Shown here: positions 25,515 to 36,255 of the stretch, piece by piece
Numbering within the stretch: the first letter of the stretch is position 1
Layout of the letters: each line of letters begins with the position of its first letter
Source: Hypoxylon rubiginosum
Taxonomy: Eukaryota; Ascomycota; Sordariomycetes; Xylariales; Hypoxylaceae
Assembly (NCBI GenBank): GCA_902806565.1
Contig: CADCXA010000025.1
Location: 372,001-436,000 of the forward strand
DNA length: 64,000 bases
Reading direction: 5' to 3'
Position numbers and translations under genes: made by a program
Notes under the pieces: generated by a model
Databases searched by the model: none
The model's input: the letters and a program-made list of their open reading frames with translations, nothing else
Told to the model about the DNA's origin: nothing

Positions 25515-27884
25515 TCAATCTTGTCGGCTTTGGTTACTTGATTCGCCTTCGTCATTCCCTTGCAGGGCCTTGTTCTGGGTGGCTTTCTGCAGAGATCGGG
25601 TCTCTCCCTGGGTTGATCTGGTTTGAGTGGAGAGGGGGGAGTTTAGGGTACTGTATGCATGAATACCCTGCTGATCAACATGAAATTCTATCAATGGCTC
25701 GTCACGAGTGTCGTGACTGGATTGGGAGTGGTGTCCATGGGTAGACGGGTGAACTGGTGATGTGGATGGATGTGTGTTATCCTGCATTGACCTAGGTCGT
25801 GGTGTCGATGTCTGGTGTGGAGGTTGTGGGGTCTGCCAGATTTGGCTTTGAGACATCATGGGAGGTGGCATTGCCTGAGGCTGGTAGGTTGGTCCTACCT
25901 GCTGTGTAGGGGCCATGGGGTAAGGTATTACAGGGGGTTGTGAAGTAGGCCATGGCTGTTGTGTATAGGGCATGGGAAAAGATGACATTGCTGGCGGCTG
26001 CGGTGGCTGCCAATTCTGCTGTGCAGGGTTCGTGGAAGACGACCCTGTCGGGTACTGCGAGGTCACCCATTGCTGCTGTGGAGGAGGGAGGGAGTAGTAT
26101 GGCTGCGGAGCTTGCCAGGCCGGTGATGAAAAAGGTATGGGATAGTTTGATACTCCAGGAGGCTGTGAAGGTGGCCATGTTGGCCGTGGAGGAGACATGT
26201 GGAAAGATGACTGTGGTGTATGCCAGGTCTGGGCCGGCGAGGTTGTGGCACTAGACATTGTCTGGGTAGATTGTGCTCTTGGGGCTTGTGGGAACCAATA
26301 CAGTTCTTGCGGTTTTGGTACCGGTGATGCGGGTTGCCCTCCAAGCGCTTCGTTCAACTCTTCTTCGCACCATTCGTCAAGGCGTTTTAAGAGTTGACGG
26401 AATCTATTCCCCCCGCCCCAAGCGTGGATGTTGTCGAGAGTCTTCCTGAAGACAACATACTGGTTGGGGTCAGCTATGCATAAACACTTAGTCTCCTTCA
26501 CGTAGAACTTTTCGGTTCGTTGATCCAACCAAGCAAATGTGAATATCGCGCACTTCTGGTCGATCACGAGGCCGAATACGCCATGGTGTTGGGAAAACGC
26601 TGCGGCATTCACCAACACAGATACCGCGGAGCCACCCAGACACTGGTTCGTTCCTACAAACATGTTCCCTACATTGGATTTGTATTCCACGATCAGGTAA
26701 GGAGTTACCACCTCTTTGGAAACCCGGAGTGCTCTGAGTCGTGCGTCCAATTTGTCGTTGACTATTTTTGTAAGTTGCTTTCGCTGCGGTGTGAGTTTCC
26801 TCGACACCTCCGCAAAGAGTTGGTTCAGCTTTTGGCTGTATACTGCTCCCGTGGTATATCCAAATACAGTATCTGGCTTGGGGGTAGATAGTGTGCATAT
26901 GAAATTGTCGAGGAGTTTCTTGTTGAACAGTGAGTTCCTGCTTGTATGCCTCCATAGTGGGTCGTTGTCAGGTGGAACGATGTAACTCTGGATGGTGTCT
27001 TCCAAAAGGTTGTCGGTCTCCGTCCGCGTTCGAAATGTATCCCAATCGCGGTACAGTTGTAAGTCCTTGGAGGTAAGATCGCCGCTGTCACGATATACCG
27101 TGGGCGGAGATACTCGGCTAATCAGCTCCTCGGCCCACTCTGGCGTCGGCACGTTCTGAATCCAAGGATTGTATATGTACTCGATTCCGGCGGCACGTAG
27201 AAAGTTTCGATAGGCTGGGTCTTTGCTACCTCTATTGTTGGCGGCCGCCTCGCGGGCACTCTCATGGCTCTGCTCGACAATGGCGCTGCTATAGACGCTC
27301 ATTTCGTCTTCGGGTGTAGAAACAATGGATTCTGTGTATCTTGAAGATCCGTATTCAGATGTAGGGGAAAAGTTGGGGTATTCGTGCTCTGAGATTGGCT
27401 CGTTCGGATCGATAGCGGTTTGCGGGTCGAGATGTTGGAACCACCGTGCCAAGTACTCAGAGGTGTTTGTTGGAATTTGCGGCGAACTCGGTAGTGAGGG
27501 CTGTCGATCGGATAGGGGTGAGGCTTGTGGTGTAGGCTGTGGTAGGGAGGGAGATGAAGATTGCGGTGTCGGCTGTTGTGAGGACTGTCGCGAGGTATTC
27601 GATGAGGACTGTTCTGGGGATTGTGCTTTTGGCTGTTGTGAATAAGGTGGTGAGGTTGTTGTTCTCCGGCGCCGGGGAAGCGTTGGCTTGGATTGTTCGG
27701 AACCACTGGATCGCCTCTTCTTGGAAAGATGAGTTTCTTCGAGCGAATCCCCGTCTCGTCGTCGTTTAGCTTGGTGGCGTGGTGTGTTGTTTTGGCAGGC
27801 TGAACGGAGATATTCTTGGTTGTCAACGTAGAGAGACTGAGAGGAACCGTTGACGGCCTCCCAAGGTGGGTGAGGAGTGCCCAT
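25515..27884 (-). CDS. DUF7924-type protein with predicted PD-(D/E)xK-like core, 789 aa
   Basis: A single open frame from ATG 27884. Residues 39-60 hold a bipartite basic patch (K-R-R-R ... K-K-R-R) like a nuclear localisation signal, followed by a Ser/Pro/Gln-rich linker. The globular part (about 220-500) contains K-P-D-T with D338, then V-E-Y-K-S with E400 and K402, then T-N-Q-C (N413-C415). This order of D, E-x-K and Q resembles the PD-(D/E)xK nuclease fold, and the surroundings match the fungal DUF7924 family as I know it. Residues 510-760 are Pro/Gln-rich imperfect repeats with W-Q-x-P-Q-P-type units. Nuclease activity has not been shown for the family as far as I know. A divergent relative lies at 30257-32696. 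Confidence 0.72.
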   Translation of the reverse strand: MGTPHPPWEAVNGSSQSLYVDNQEYLRSACQNNTPRHQAKRRRDGDSLEETHLSKKRRSSGSEQSKPTLPRRRRTTTSPPYSQQPKAQSPEQSSSNTSRQSSQQPTPQSSSPSLPQPTPQASPLSDRQPSLPSSPQIPTNTSEYLARWFQHLDPQTAIDPNEPISEHEYPNFSPTSEYGSSRYTESIVSTPEDEMSVYSSAIVEQSHESAREAAANNRGSKDPAYRNFLRAAGIEYIYNPWIQNVPTPEWAEELISRVSPPTVYRDSGDLTSKDLQLYRDWDTFRTRTETDNLLEDTIQSYIVPPDNDPLWRHTSRNSLFNKKLLDNFICTLSTPKPDTVFGYTTGAVYSQKLNQLFAEVSRKLTPQRKQLTKIVNDKLDARLRALRVSKEVVTPYLIVEYKSNVGNMFVGTNQCLGGSAVSVLVNAAAFSQHHGVFGLVIDQKCAIFTFAWLDQRTEKFYVKETKCLCIADPNQYVVFRKTLDNIHAWGGGNRFRQLLKRLDEWCEEELNEALGGQPASPVPKPQELYWFPQAPRAQSTQTMSSATTSPAQTWHTPQSSFHMSPPRPTWPPSQPPGVSNYPIPFSSPAWQAPQPYYSLPPPQQQWVTSQYPTGSSSTNPAQQNWQPPQPPAMSSFPMPYTQQPWPTSQPPVIPYPMAPTQQVGPTYQPQAMPPPMMSQSQIWQTPQPPHQTSTPRPRSMQDNTHPSTSPVHPSTHGHHSQSSHDTRDEPLIEFHVDQQGIHAYSTLNSPLSTQTRSTQGETRSLQKATQNKALQGNDEGESSNQSRQD

Positions 27885-28951
27885 CCTATATAACCATATG
27901 GATAGGGATGTTTGAATAGGTGAAGCAGGGAATATCCTCTGCGAGCTAGGGTATATGGCATCTCTTAATGGTTATTATCAGTAGAGGACATACTGTCCTG
28001 GAGGTTGGTATGAAAATATACCTATTTGAAAGGCCTATGCAGGGCTAAAATGTATGTAGCTTTGCATATGTCAGAAATCAGATATTGATATTGTGAAGAT
28101 TAATACAACCCGCAGGACGCGCTGTTGTATTACCTCACTACACCAGTTTCGGGCTAGTACGGCGCCCGAAAGTGGAGCTGTCGACCACTCACGGGCGTAG
28201 CCTGCTGCTCTGTATGACGCAGGTGTAACCAATATTTTTTTTCGGCCCCCAACGCGGTCCAAGGAGATTGGTGCAACCCATTTGGTGCGCATATGCGCAC
28301 ATACTTGGTAGTATGGACAGCCTGGTCCAGGCAGGCGGGTGGCGGCGAAGTTATCGTAGGCTACCTATGTATATAGGTGGCGTTAGGTTATACGCTTGAC
28401 AGTCAAAACAACACGCAGTGGTCTAGTATAAAGTATGCCTCGGGATATATGGTCTGTTCCTCTCTCAGAAGAAGACGACGAACCCTCTACCAGTGCGTGA
28501 ACTAGCTGTTTATAATTGAATATCGGCGTAACTAACTAGGTGGTATATAGCTCATGAAAAGGTGTGGGACGCGGCCCGCGCTGCTTATACATGTGTCTCC
28601 CTCCTTCCTCGTCCGAAGCATGGTGCTGTAGTTGACTTGCTAGACCTCCCCCCTTGCCGCAGGCCGCAAGAAAGCAGACGCCGGGGCAGTCAATCTAAAC
28701 CCTTCTCTATTGTCGGTCGACGAGGCAACCGTACGTTAAGATCCAAGCGATAGAAATCGTACTAATATAACTAGAGAACCTTCTGGCGTTATGTGTTCAA
28801 ATCTGTGGCCGTCTACGTACTGGGAGTCAACGCTGTAAGCAGTGCATAGGTGGCTACGGCTTATGGCAGAAATGTGTAATCGGGCCCGTAGTGCCGGAGC
28901 GGAATACCAACATGTTAAGCGGCGCATGCGCCAGTTGCCATTACGGCGGTA
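27885..28951. other. Intergenic, 1.07 kb, between divergent genes
   Basis: No supported gene. It contains a group of strong dyad symmetries between 28147 and 28300, listed separately. The rest shows nothing recognisable; small open frames at 28071-28292 and 28562-28753 carry no signals. Confidence 0.5.
28147..28300. promoter_or_regulatory. Cluster of hairpins and a perfect 16-bp palindrome
   Basis: TTTCGGGC (28147-28154) pairs with GCCCGAAA (28164-28171) around a 9-nt loop. Directly next to it AGTGG (28171-28175) pairs with CCACT (28185-28189). At 28285-28300 lies the perfect palindrome GTGCGCATATGCGCAC. They sit in the region shared by the minus-strand DUF7924-type gene and the plus-strand genes to the right. 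They could be operators for a dimeric regulator or hairpins of a mobile-element end; neither is proven. Confidence 0.4.
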
Positions 28952-29389
28952 ATGGTTCCCGGTGTGGTTTTGTGGGTTAGTATCGCTACAATAGAGTATC
29001 AACCAGATTTTACTTATTGGTATATAGCAGCATCCGTTCCGATATCGACTTCAGCTCCAGTTCCAACCCCAGCCGCAGCTCCAGCTCCAGCTCTAGGGTC
29101 GACTTCGGCATCAGCTGCAGTGTATACAAAAGAACCAGCTGGCCCCGTTCTTCGGGTGAGACCCGAAGTAGGGGATTATATAGAGGTATATAGGTATATA
29201 CCAGCTACGCAACGCGTCGTTATTCGTGCCGATCTGGAGAAGAGGTTGGTGGCTTTGCGCGTCCTGGAGAGAACCGAGGAAGACGACCTAGCCCACTTGG
29301 CGTCCATGGCAAGGGCTCAAGACGAAGACGCGTTTGACCACGAGCAAGATACACTAGTGGCGGAGGTTATAGGCTACGTACATTCCTAA
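28952..29389 (+). CDS. Small hypothetical ORF, 145 aa
   Basis: Open from ATG 28952. Residues 30-55 are an Ala/Pro/Ser-rich linker. Residues 60-145 read like real protein: R-P-E-V-G-D-Y-I-E-V, then a Glu/Arg/Leu-rich helical stretch. No family is recognised and no obvious introns are seen. It may be a 3' exon or fragment of a larger gene, or chance. It lies in the wide gap between the two nuclease-like genes. Confidence 0.3.
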   Translation: MVPGVVLWVSIATIEYQPDFTYWYIAASVPISTSAPVPTPAAAPAPALGSTSASAAVYTKEPAGPVLRVRPEVGDYIEVYRYIPATQRVVIRADLEKRLVALRVLERTEEDDLAHLASMARAQDEDAFDHEQDTLVAEVIGYVHS

Positions 29390-30256
29390 GTAGAATGGAA
29401 CAAAGGCCCGCCGGGTACAAAAGAGCCAATGTTCTTCCACTTGAGTATGTAGTTACCGTATCTTAGTTTCACTCCTTTTCATGAAGTTACTTACCCAGGA
29501 CACCACGGAAAGGTGTACGATACTCGTCCTGGACCTACCCCTTAGGGTTCTACCCCTGAATAAACTTTAGCCGTAAAAAAGATTCGCGCTGTGGCTCCTG
29601 TGCCAGCTGCGCCCCTGTGGCTTACCTAACCGACCGCAAACAACACGTACTATATTAATTCTAAGAGTAATATAATCGATATTTATATAAATAAAGAGCT
29701 CTAATTCATGCGAAACCGATTATTTTGGTTATAAGTTCGCCTAAGTAATATTTAAGTAAGTGTTCGCAGATGAAAATACCAATTTCACGCGCTGTACGTT
29801 TTGGTATTAGTGCTTACCTGCATACCATGTAGGTAACGTGAGAGTCTGGCCACCCAGTTTTTGCCTCCTGCTGCAGTCATTCTTTCACTGGCAACCAACC
29901 ATTTTAGTTCCTTGCTCCGGGTTCCCCTCTTTTCTATGCAGTGCATTTAATTGCCAGTGTTTTCTAGGCTACTAACACTTCCCATGAGCCTCACTATCTG
30001 GTTACATTGTCAACTCTCTCCACTGCTCCACTTTTGCCGGATCCTGCTACGTTTATTGGCTTGCTTTGGCCCTCGAAGGTCAATTTAAAGTATTCTCTCA
30101 GTGCTTCAACATCGTCTGAACATATCTGGTGTTAGCTACGCGTCGGCCGGCAGCTGTTTGCTTCACCATATTACATATCACCTATAGAAGCAGGCTACCA
30201 CGTACAACTTTTAAACTGGCCAGGAGCCTCCTTTTTTCTACACCAAATTCTTCACT
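29390..30256. other. Intergenic, about 0.87 kb
   Basis: I see no gene, repeat or regulatory motif I can support. The right part would be the promoter and 5' leader of the gene starting at 30257, with pyrimidine-rich stretches typical of fungal leaders. Confidence 0.5.
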
Positions 30257-32696
30257 ATGCCCCCAGTTATCTCGAAGAGATGCACCTCTCGGCGGCTTCC
30301 TAAGCCATGTCTTCAATCTAGAGCTCGGGAGCCCACGATTCCCACGGTGCCTCTACACCTTGACACACGAGATAGTATAGGTATATATTCCAATCCTGCT
30401 GCAAGCACGAAAGTGCCTCTTCTCATTAGTTATAGAGTCTACTCGAGCTACCACCTCCTCACAACGGAGAAAGACCCTGCCTCCCAAGAGGCCACGTAGT
30501 TCAGTGAAGAACGATCCGTCTCCTGTCAAGAGATCGTACAGTCCGGCGACTAAGATCGATCCGTCTTCTAGGAAGAAGTCACCAGGTTTGGTGAGCGAGG
30601 TCGATATATCTTCCAGGAAGAGATCACCTGGTCCATTGGACAAGGTCAATCCATCTCCCACGAAGAGGTGTCGATTAACCACCAAGTCGGATGCAATCCC
30701 CCAGTTTCGGGGGACAGGAGAGCCACTGAAGGCATGAGCAACCTACCATGCAGGCCAGAGGTTGAATGCTAACAGGTGCTGGCGCATACAGACTACACTA
30801 CAACAACCAACGCCGACCGTGTCGCATACTTCATTCACAGAAAACCACCACGCCTCGAGCCATCCAGATATTCATACTGCGCCTGTAAACACCGCTGTCA
30901 GTAACTGGCTCAAGTCTGTTCCCTGTTCAGACAGAAGCGGGTCTGATAGCCAAACAGACTTGACCAAGAACGACGTCTTTTCCAATACAAGTTCTCAGAC
31001 CCATTCTATACCGACAAGTTTTCCGGCGACACAGCCATCCTTGCGACCTAAGCAGGCCGACGAAGGACAGCTTGACCGGGAATCAGACTTCGTTCAGTTG
31101 TTGACCCACTCAGTAGCAGAGAGACTCTCTACTTCGTTGGTCGACGATAGAGTCTCTGATTCGTCGTTCGAGGAGAAGTTTCCTGCCTCGTTGCTTGACG
31201 ATAGGCTCTCCCCTTCGTTGGTCGACGATAGGGCCTCCTATTTGTTGGTCGACGATAGATTTTCTGATTCGTCGTTCGAGGAGAAGTTTCCTGCCTCGTT
31301 GCTTGACGATAGGCTCTCTGCTTCGTCGTTCGATGATATGGCTGGATCCGGGCAGCTGGTCGGGCGTGGCGACACTCCAGCAACTCAGCCCACCAACGTC
31401 CCGCCAACTCCCCGCTCGCTCTATGAGAGCAAGGCGGCCGAAGCTTCTTTTCGGATATCTAGGCTCCGATCTAACAACATCTACTTTTCCGATACTTTCC
31501 TCGGTACTGATGATATGAATGCTCCGGAGAAAGTCCTCAAGTCTGTTCAACACGTTATGGCAACACGTCACTACGAAGACCCATCAGACTTTGAACTCGC
31601 TAGGATGAGAAACATTAGATTCGGAGAAACGGCGTGGAGACCTGCAACACCTGCTATTCCAAACTTGGAGAAGAATGCCAACACAGAGCCCAAAGAGATA
31701 CCCATGGGGGCGGCGGTCAAAGAGGCTTCTGTCCAGAAAGCCTATGAAGAGACAATATTCAGAGAGGGCGGCAAAGTGAGTCTAGGTTCAGTCCGCGAAC
31801 TTCCCAGGTCGCCCGTATTTGCTACTGCCCTTCCTCCAAGGAAGTCGAATAAGTATATGGACCTTCCTCTCCCAGTACCTGATAGCCTTCACGGAATCGA
31901 GAGAGCGGTCTTCGACCAATTCAATGGTTACGAGAACTACTTCGTTGAGTACAAGAAGGCTAGAGCCAATGACGAACTGCTGTACCCTCATATGGTTTCA
32001 GAGTTTAAGAGCGGTGGTAACAACACTTGTCACACTCTTTGGGTAGCAGAGAACCAATGCATCGTGGGCTTGGTAGCGTGTTCGAACTTGGTTGGGAGTC
32101 TCAGTGATCGACTACAGTACACTCTTAGCAACTTCGAACCTGAGCTCGAGACTACTGCATTTGGCCTCGTCTCAAACGGCTCGGATGCGCGGCTCTGTGT
32201 GTCGTGGCGGCAGATGAAAGGGGATGTTCCGTTCTTCTACATTCGCTATATTGACACCTTCAGCTTGATGAGGAAAGCAGAGTACTTGAGATTGCGCATG
32301 TACATTCTCAACATTTTCAACTGGAGTATGGTGAGAAGAATGACCTTGGAAGCCGCCCTTGGTCGTCTTCTGATGGGGCCGCAGGTGCCTAGAGGTCCAT
32401 CAATGCCAGCTGGACGTCAATGTTCAGTGGCTAAATCTTCCTCACCGCAAAAGAGAGGTCTAATCGAAGTTACCTCAACACCTAAGAAACGTCAATCTTT
32501 GCTGGCTGGAACGACGCCAAGTCGCCATTCACCTCGCTTCCAAGGGGCATCTCAGTCAGCACCACCTTCAGAGGTTAGTGGTTCAACATCTCAGACTCCA
32601 GGTAACCGCCGCCCTCCAAGACAAACTCAAATCCCTAAACTTAGCGATAAAGTGAATAATACCAAAGGCAAAGGGTCTACGAAAGGTTCAACATGA
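30257..32696 (+). CDS. Multi-exon protein with basic SP repeats and DUF7924-like core
   Basis: The long 3' frame (to 32696) has no early ATG, so upstream exons are needed. Proposed model: exon 1 from ATG 30257 to 30380, a 55-nt intron (30381-30435), exon 2 from 30436 in the same frame as the long exon, then an intron removing TGA 30735-30737. Likely acceptors for that intron are 30775 or 30791 (CTAAC branch at 30769); its donor is uncertain, 30704 being possible. Exon 2 has P-P-K-R-P-R and about 3.5 copies of a 15-residue repeat (D-P-S-S-R-K-K-S-P-G type). The long exon has acidic 36-residue repeats, then a domain with V-S-E-F-K-S-G (E414, K416 counting from 30762) and E-N-Q-C (N431-C433), the same E-x-K...N-Q-C pattern as the gene at 25515-27884. 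The C terminus is Ser/Pro/basic. A nuclease-like role is inferred only. Confidence 0.62.
31132..31335 (+). repeat. In-frame 108-bp coding repeat
   Basis: Two nearly identical copies of a 108-bp unit (for example TCTGAT at 31155 and again at 31263) encode 36-residue acidic repeats of the L-(V/L)-D-D-R-x-S type, with a smaller core of about 18 bp reused inside. The period is a multiple of three and the frame is kept, so expansion occurred within a coding gene. Confidence 0.8.
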
Positions 32697-33214
32697 TGGA
32701 ATGCTTCAGTATGTCGGATACTACGTTATATAATATTGTTATTTTCTCATAGTCGCTCTTTGATACAGTTCACAAAAATATTTCGGAATGGATGGAGGTG
32801 AAGGAAAGATTGGGCGTATACGGAGCGTTATAGGAAAATTGCAGGCATTTATTCATTGTCATCGTTACTTAGGTATGGACTAGCAGTTCTTAGTTTCCTT
32901 ATATGCACTCTTTTACCTAGCAGGTCCATCTTGACATTGTCCTATCCACTTACATGTTACTTTATAAAAGATGAAAAATCAAATTAAATTATTAAAGGAG
33001 ACGGTTAATAAATAACACTACTGACGCGTCTCCCGACCTAACTTCTGGTCCAGTCCGGTTGCGCATCTACTAAAGTAAGCAGCGATATAAATCCCCTACT
33101 AGACCCAATACACTTTCACGCCCAGAACAAAGTAGAGAAGGCAATAGATAATGTATTCTTGCCGCAACTGTGCTCTCTGTACACAATGTAAAGGAGAAGT
33201 ATCCTAGCATGCTA
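32697..33214. other. Intergenic, convergent spacer, 518 bp
   Basis: This is the tail-to-tail spacer between the plus-strand gene ending at 32696 and the minus-strand F-box gene. It is AT-rich, with no open frame or repeat worth naming. Confidence 0.55.
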
Positions 33215-33898
33215 TTACATTGTATGAAGTGGACTGTTCAACTCTCTTTGCGTCCATGCTGCAGGTCCTTGTAACTCTGATGGCATCGGACACACGTTAC
33301 CACAAAACCTGCAGAACGTAGTCCAGCCACTCCATATCAACACGCAGGAGCAAATCCAGTATATATTTTGAAGCTCCGTGATAAAGAAGTCCCCAGGTGT
33401 GTAGTATCCGTTCCTAATCCCGCATCCAATGCAGAATCTACGGTGGTTGGCTGGCAGTGTCTGTTCCCGGTGTCGGCTGTGCTTTGCACTCTTTGGAATT
33501 TGGTTACTGGTAAAGAAGTGCGAGTGCAGAACTTTGTAGCATGTATAACAGGCGCGGTTGGGTGGCTGAACACAGTAATGTTTTTCGAAATCGCGCTCTG
33601 CATGGAGCACGAAGGAGACTTTGGTGTACCAACTCGCGAGGTTTGGGTTTATAGCTCGGTAAAGTGGTTTGGACAGCTGGTAAAGCTTCAGGAGGTCTTC
33701 GTACGGAACGTATTGGCATATTCGGTCGACGACATGCTGAGGGAGGATTTCGATACGAGTATTTCCCTTCGAAAGTGGGAGTGGCACTAATATGTAATCA
33801 AGATATCGTCGACTGGTATTTCGGGACAGTTGCCCAGCGAGCAGGTGAATTTTCCGGAGTTGCGGTATGATGAGACACGTATCTGGCTGGTCGTACAT
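33215..33898 (-). CDS. F-box protein with Cys-pair motifs, 227 aa
   Basis: ATG 33898 opens a single exon. Residues 49-85 form an F-box (I-E-I-L-P-Q-H-V-V-D-R-I, then D-L-L-K-L...S-K-P-L-Y). Downstream, C-Y-T-C, C-I-G-C-G and F-C-R-F-C-G-N-V-C suggest zinc-binding knuckles, an arrangement common in Pezizomycotina F-box proteins. F-box proteins link substrates to SCF ubiquitin ligases through Skp1. Upstream in-frame coding was not found, but a further 5' exon cannot be excluded. It lies inside the island between the second nuclease-like gene and a long gene-poor stretch. Confidence 0.7.
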   Translation of the reverse strand: MYDQPDTCLIIPQLRKIHLLAGQLSRNTSRRYLDYILVPLPLSKGNTRIEILPQHVVDRICQYVPYEDLLKLYQLSKPLYRAINPNLASWYTKVSFVLHAERDFEKHYCVQPPNRACYTCYKVLHSHFFTSNQIPKSAKHSRHREQTLPANHRRFCIGCGIRNGYYTPGDFFITELQNIYWICSCVLIWSGWTTFCRFCGNVCPMPSELQGPAAWTQRELNSPLHTM

Positions 33899-35964
33899 TG
33901 TTGGGGAATAAGGTGTTTGAGAAGCAACAAATTAGGCAAGTTTACCTAAACTGATGAAGGGGAAACATCAAAGTATTCTGTATCTAGTAGGGCGTATGTC
34001 GTTTAGAAGAACGCACCTCTTTTTTTTCAGGGGTTTTTTCTTTTCTATACCAACGAGTTCCTATAGCATTCCTCCGTTACGACGTTACAGTTCATGACAC
34101 CCTGTAATAACCGTTTCCTATCCTCATATCCTTGCTTAACGGTAAGCAATATGATAACTGGGGCTCCTCTTCCCATCTAGGTATGGCTTTTCAATTGATT
34201 CATTGTCATCCCATAACAAAGGGTATCTTTTGCCCATTTGAATATTTCTTTGATCTCGTTGGTTTTAAAAGGACAGCAGTACCTATGATACTACCTGCCT
34301 GAAAATATTTTCATAACATGGGGATATATCGTGAGCTATGATCGGTGAAAATTAGTATATCACCCCCTTTTTTTTCATTTTATCTTTTATTATTATTTTT
34401 TAATAGACTCGAGGTTTAAAGATATGTATATTTATCTCCTTTCTTTTCACTATTTACATGTTATATTCTTCGTTCGCCAGCTGACACTTATTGCATGGGA
34501 CCGAGGGAATACCTTACTAAGTGAATGATTATAACACCAAGAAGGGGGGACAGAATGTCAATAATGTACTTGGGAATGAATTCTTGCGTACGTACGCGTC
34601 ATGTCCTATTGTTCAAACCTTGTCCCTTTAGACCTCTACCCACTGCCCACTACCTCCTATGTAGGTAGGGATCTAGGTACACAGGACCATGCTGCCGGCT
34701 CCTCCCCGGGACAACATATGTTGAGTTGCTAGGGCCTTAACATCATGCTACATATCTAATAGGGCTACTACAGTACATTCTTCATCTACCACACTTTGGT
34801 ACCTAGGTATGCATCACGATGCCAATTATAGGATAAAGGAAATAGCTAGGAAACTAATAGGTTATCAGACTGCAGGCACCAAGAGGCATCTCTCCCCTGC
34901 TACCACTTCCCTTGCTACCAGCAGGCCGACAACTCCATCCAAGTGATAGGGTCGCCAACGGACTTGTATCTCTACCTCGGTAGTACAAGCTAGGATCTTG
35001 ACAGCAGCTTGATGTTAAATCCTTCCGCTCACGACTTGTCGATTATGCCACTGCCATGGCTAATGTAACCACCGACCGGTGCCCTTGTCACTCGTACGAT
35101 CTTATGTCCCTAGGCCATTGTTACCTATTGAGCAGCATCTAGGCACCAGTGGGAAATGGCTTGTGCGATCTGGCGGAGGATTCGGAGAACTTGGAAGAAA
35201 ACAAGATGGTCTATTTTTTATGATATGGCCGCCGAAAAGAGAGGAAACCATAATGTCTCCTACGTACTTACGAAGTGCCTTACTATGTTCCGAAACATAA
35301 CGAGATGTGGTATGTGTAGGTGAGTCAAGTATTGTACCTATAATACCAATCTCTAACGACTGAAAAGGGTATCCTGAGCCGGGGGTGTGGTACGATTGCG
35401 GAACATAGAGATTCGGCCCACCTTGTTCAGAGGTCATGCACAAGAGGCTAACACAAGAGTAGAAATATAGGGAAGCCGTGTGATCTGCGGCTCCAACTGC
35501 CATTATCATACAACAGTCATATATTAGGGTGAGTATGTCACCCACCTCTTCTGGGAGGGGTGTACGAATAACACTGGCTCCTGTTTAAATAAAGTATCGA
35601 GGGATGCTGCATTACATATATCCATTGCCGAAACATCAGCCATACCTATTCATACTTGGCCTTATAGATGACGTTAGTAATGGACCATAAAAGAGACTCC
35701 GCTGGCCTTTACCTGATGGAGTATCGTCGTTGCGAAAGTAGGTAGTTCTTTTATCCTACTAACCCGGTAAGTCACACGGGGTCAGTAATCCCTGTATCGA
35801 CTCGAATACAGATCCATTCATTTTATTATTTAAACCATGGCTTTTTCGTTTCTCAGTTGATGTTATTAGGTATGCTTCTAATCAACTTTCCTCCTTTTTC
35901 TTATGTGTGGTTCGTCAGGAATGTTCACGTGACTCCGCTTATTACGAAATTACTGTTCAGCATC
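33899..35964. other. Intergenic, about 2.1 kb, no supported gene
   Basis: Mixed composition with T-rich tracts (34020-34040, 34365-34400). A minus-strand frame at 35102-35545 is open for 147 codons but has no family signal, no introns and poor coding character. I see no transposon ends or RNA genes. Confidence 0.45.
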
Positions 35965-36255
35965 ATTCTAGAAACTCCATCACAAGAAAATAATCAACAA
36001 CCATTGCTCCTCGGTCCCCATATTACCTCATGGCTCTAAGTTTGTATATTAAAGCGACTAGATTGTCTCGATTCGAAGGTCCCCTCGTACGCCGCCTTGT
36101 CGTGACCCCACCCCACTTACCACGAGATTACTACCCAGGTGGTTTTAAACTACCCAGTCTGGAAAACCCTATCGCAGCGAAATAATCCACGACTATTGCC
36201 CCTGGACCATCTTACTGCTTCATGGCTCCGAGTTTTTATGTTGAAGCAATTAAGT
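35965..36255 (+). repeat. Diverged direct duplication covering the start of the DUF3716 gene
   Basis: About 90 bp near 35967-36056 resembles 36150-36250. Both carry AATAATC-A-C-A-A/CTATTG...CTC followed by TCATGGCTC(T/C), then AGTTTGTATATTAAAGC versus AGTTTTTATGTTGAAGC. The downstream copy holds the likely ATG (36222). The upstream copy has an equivalent ATG (about 36029) but its frame stops within about 50 codons. It looks like a partial tandem duplication of a promoter plus first codons. Confidence 0.55.

Noticed and set aside
35102..35545. 147-codon minus frame in the gene-poor part of the island
   Set aside because: No motif, no neighbours in support, composition like non-coding DNA.
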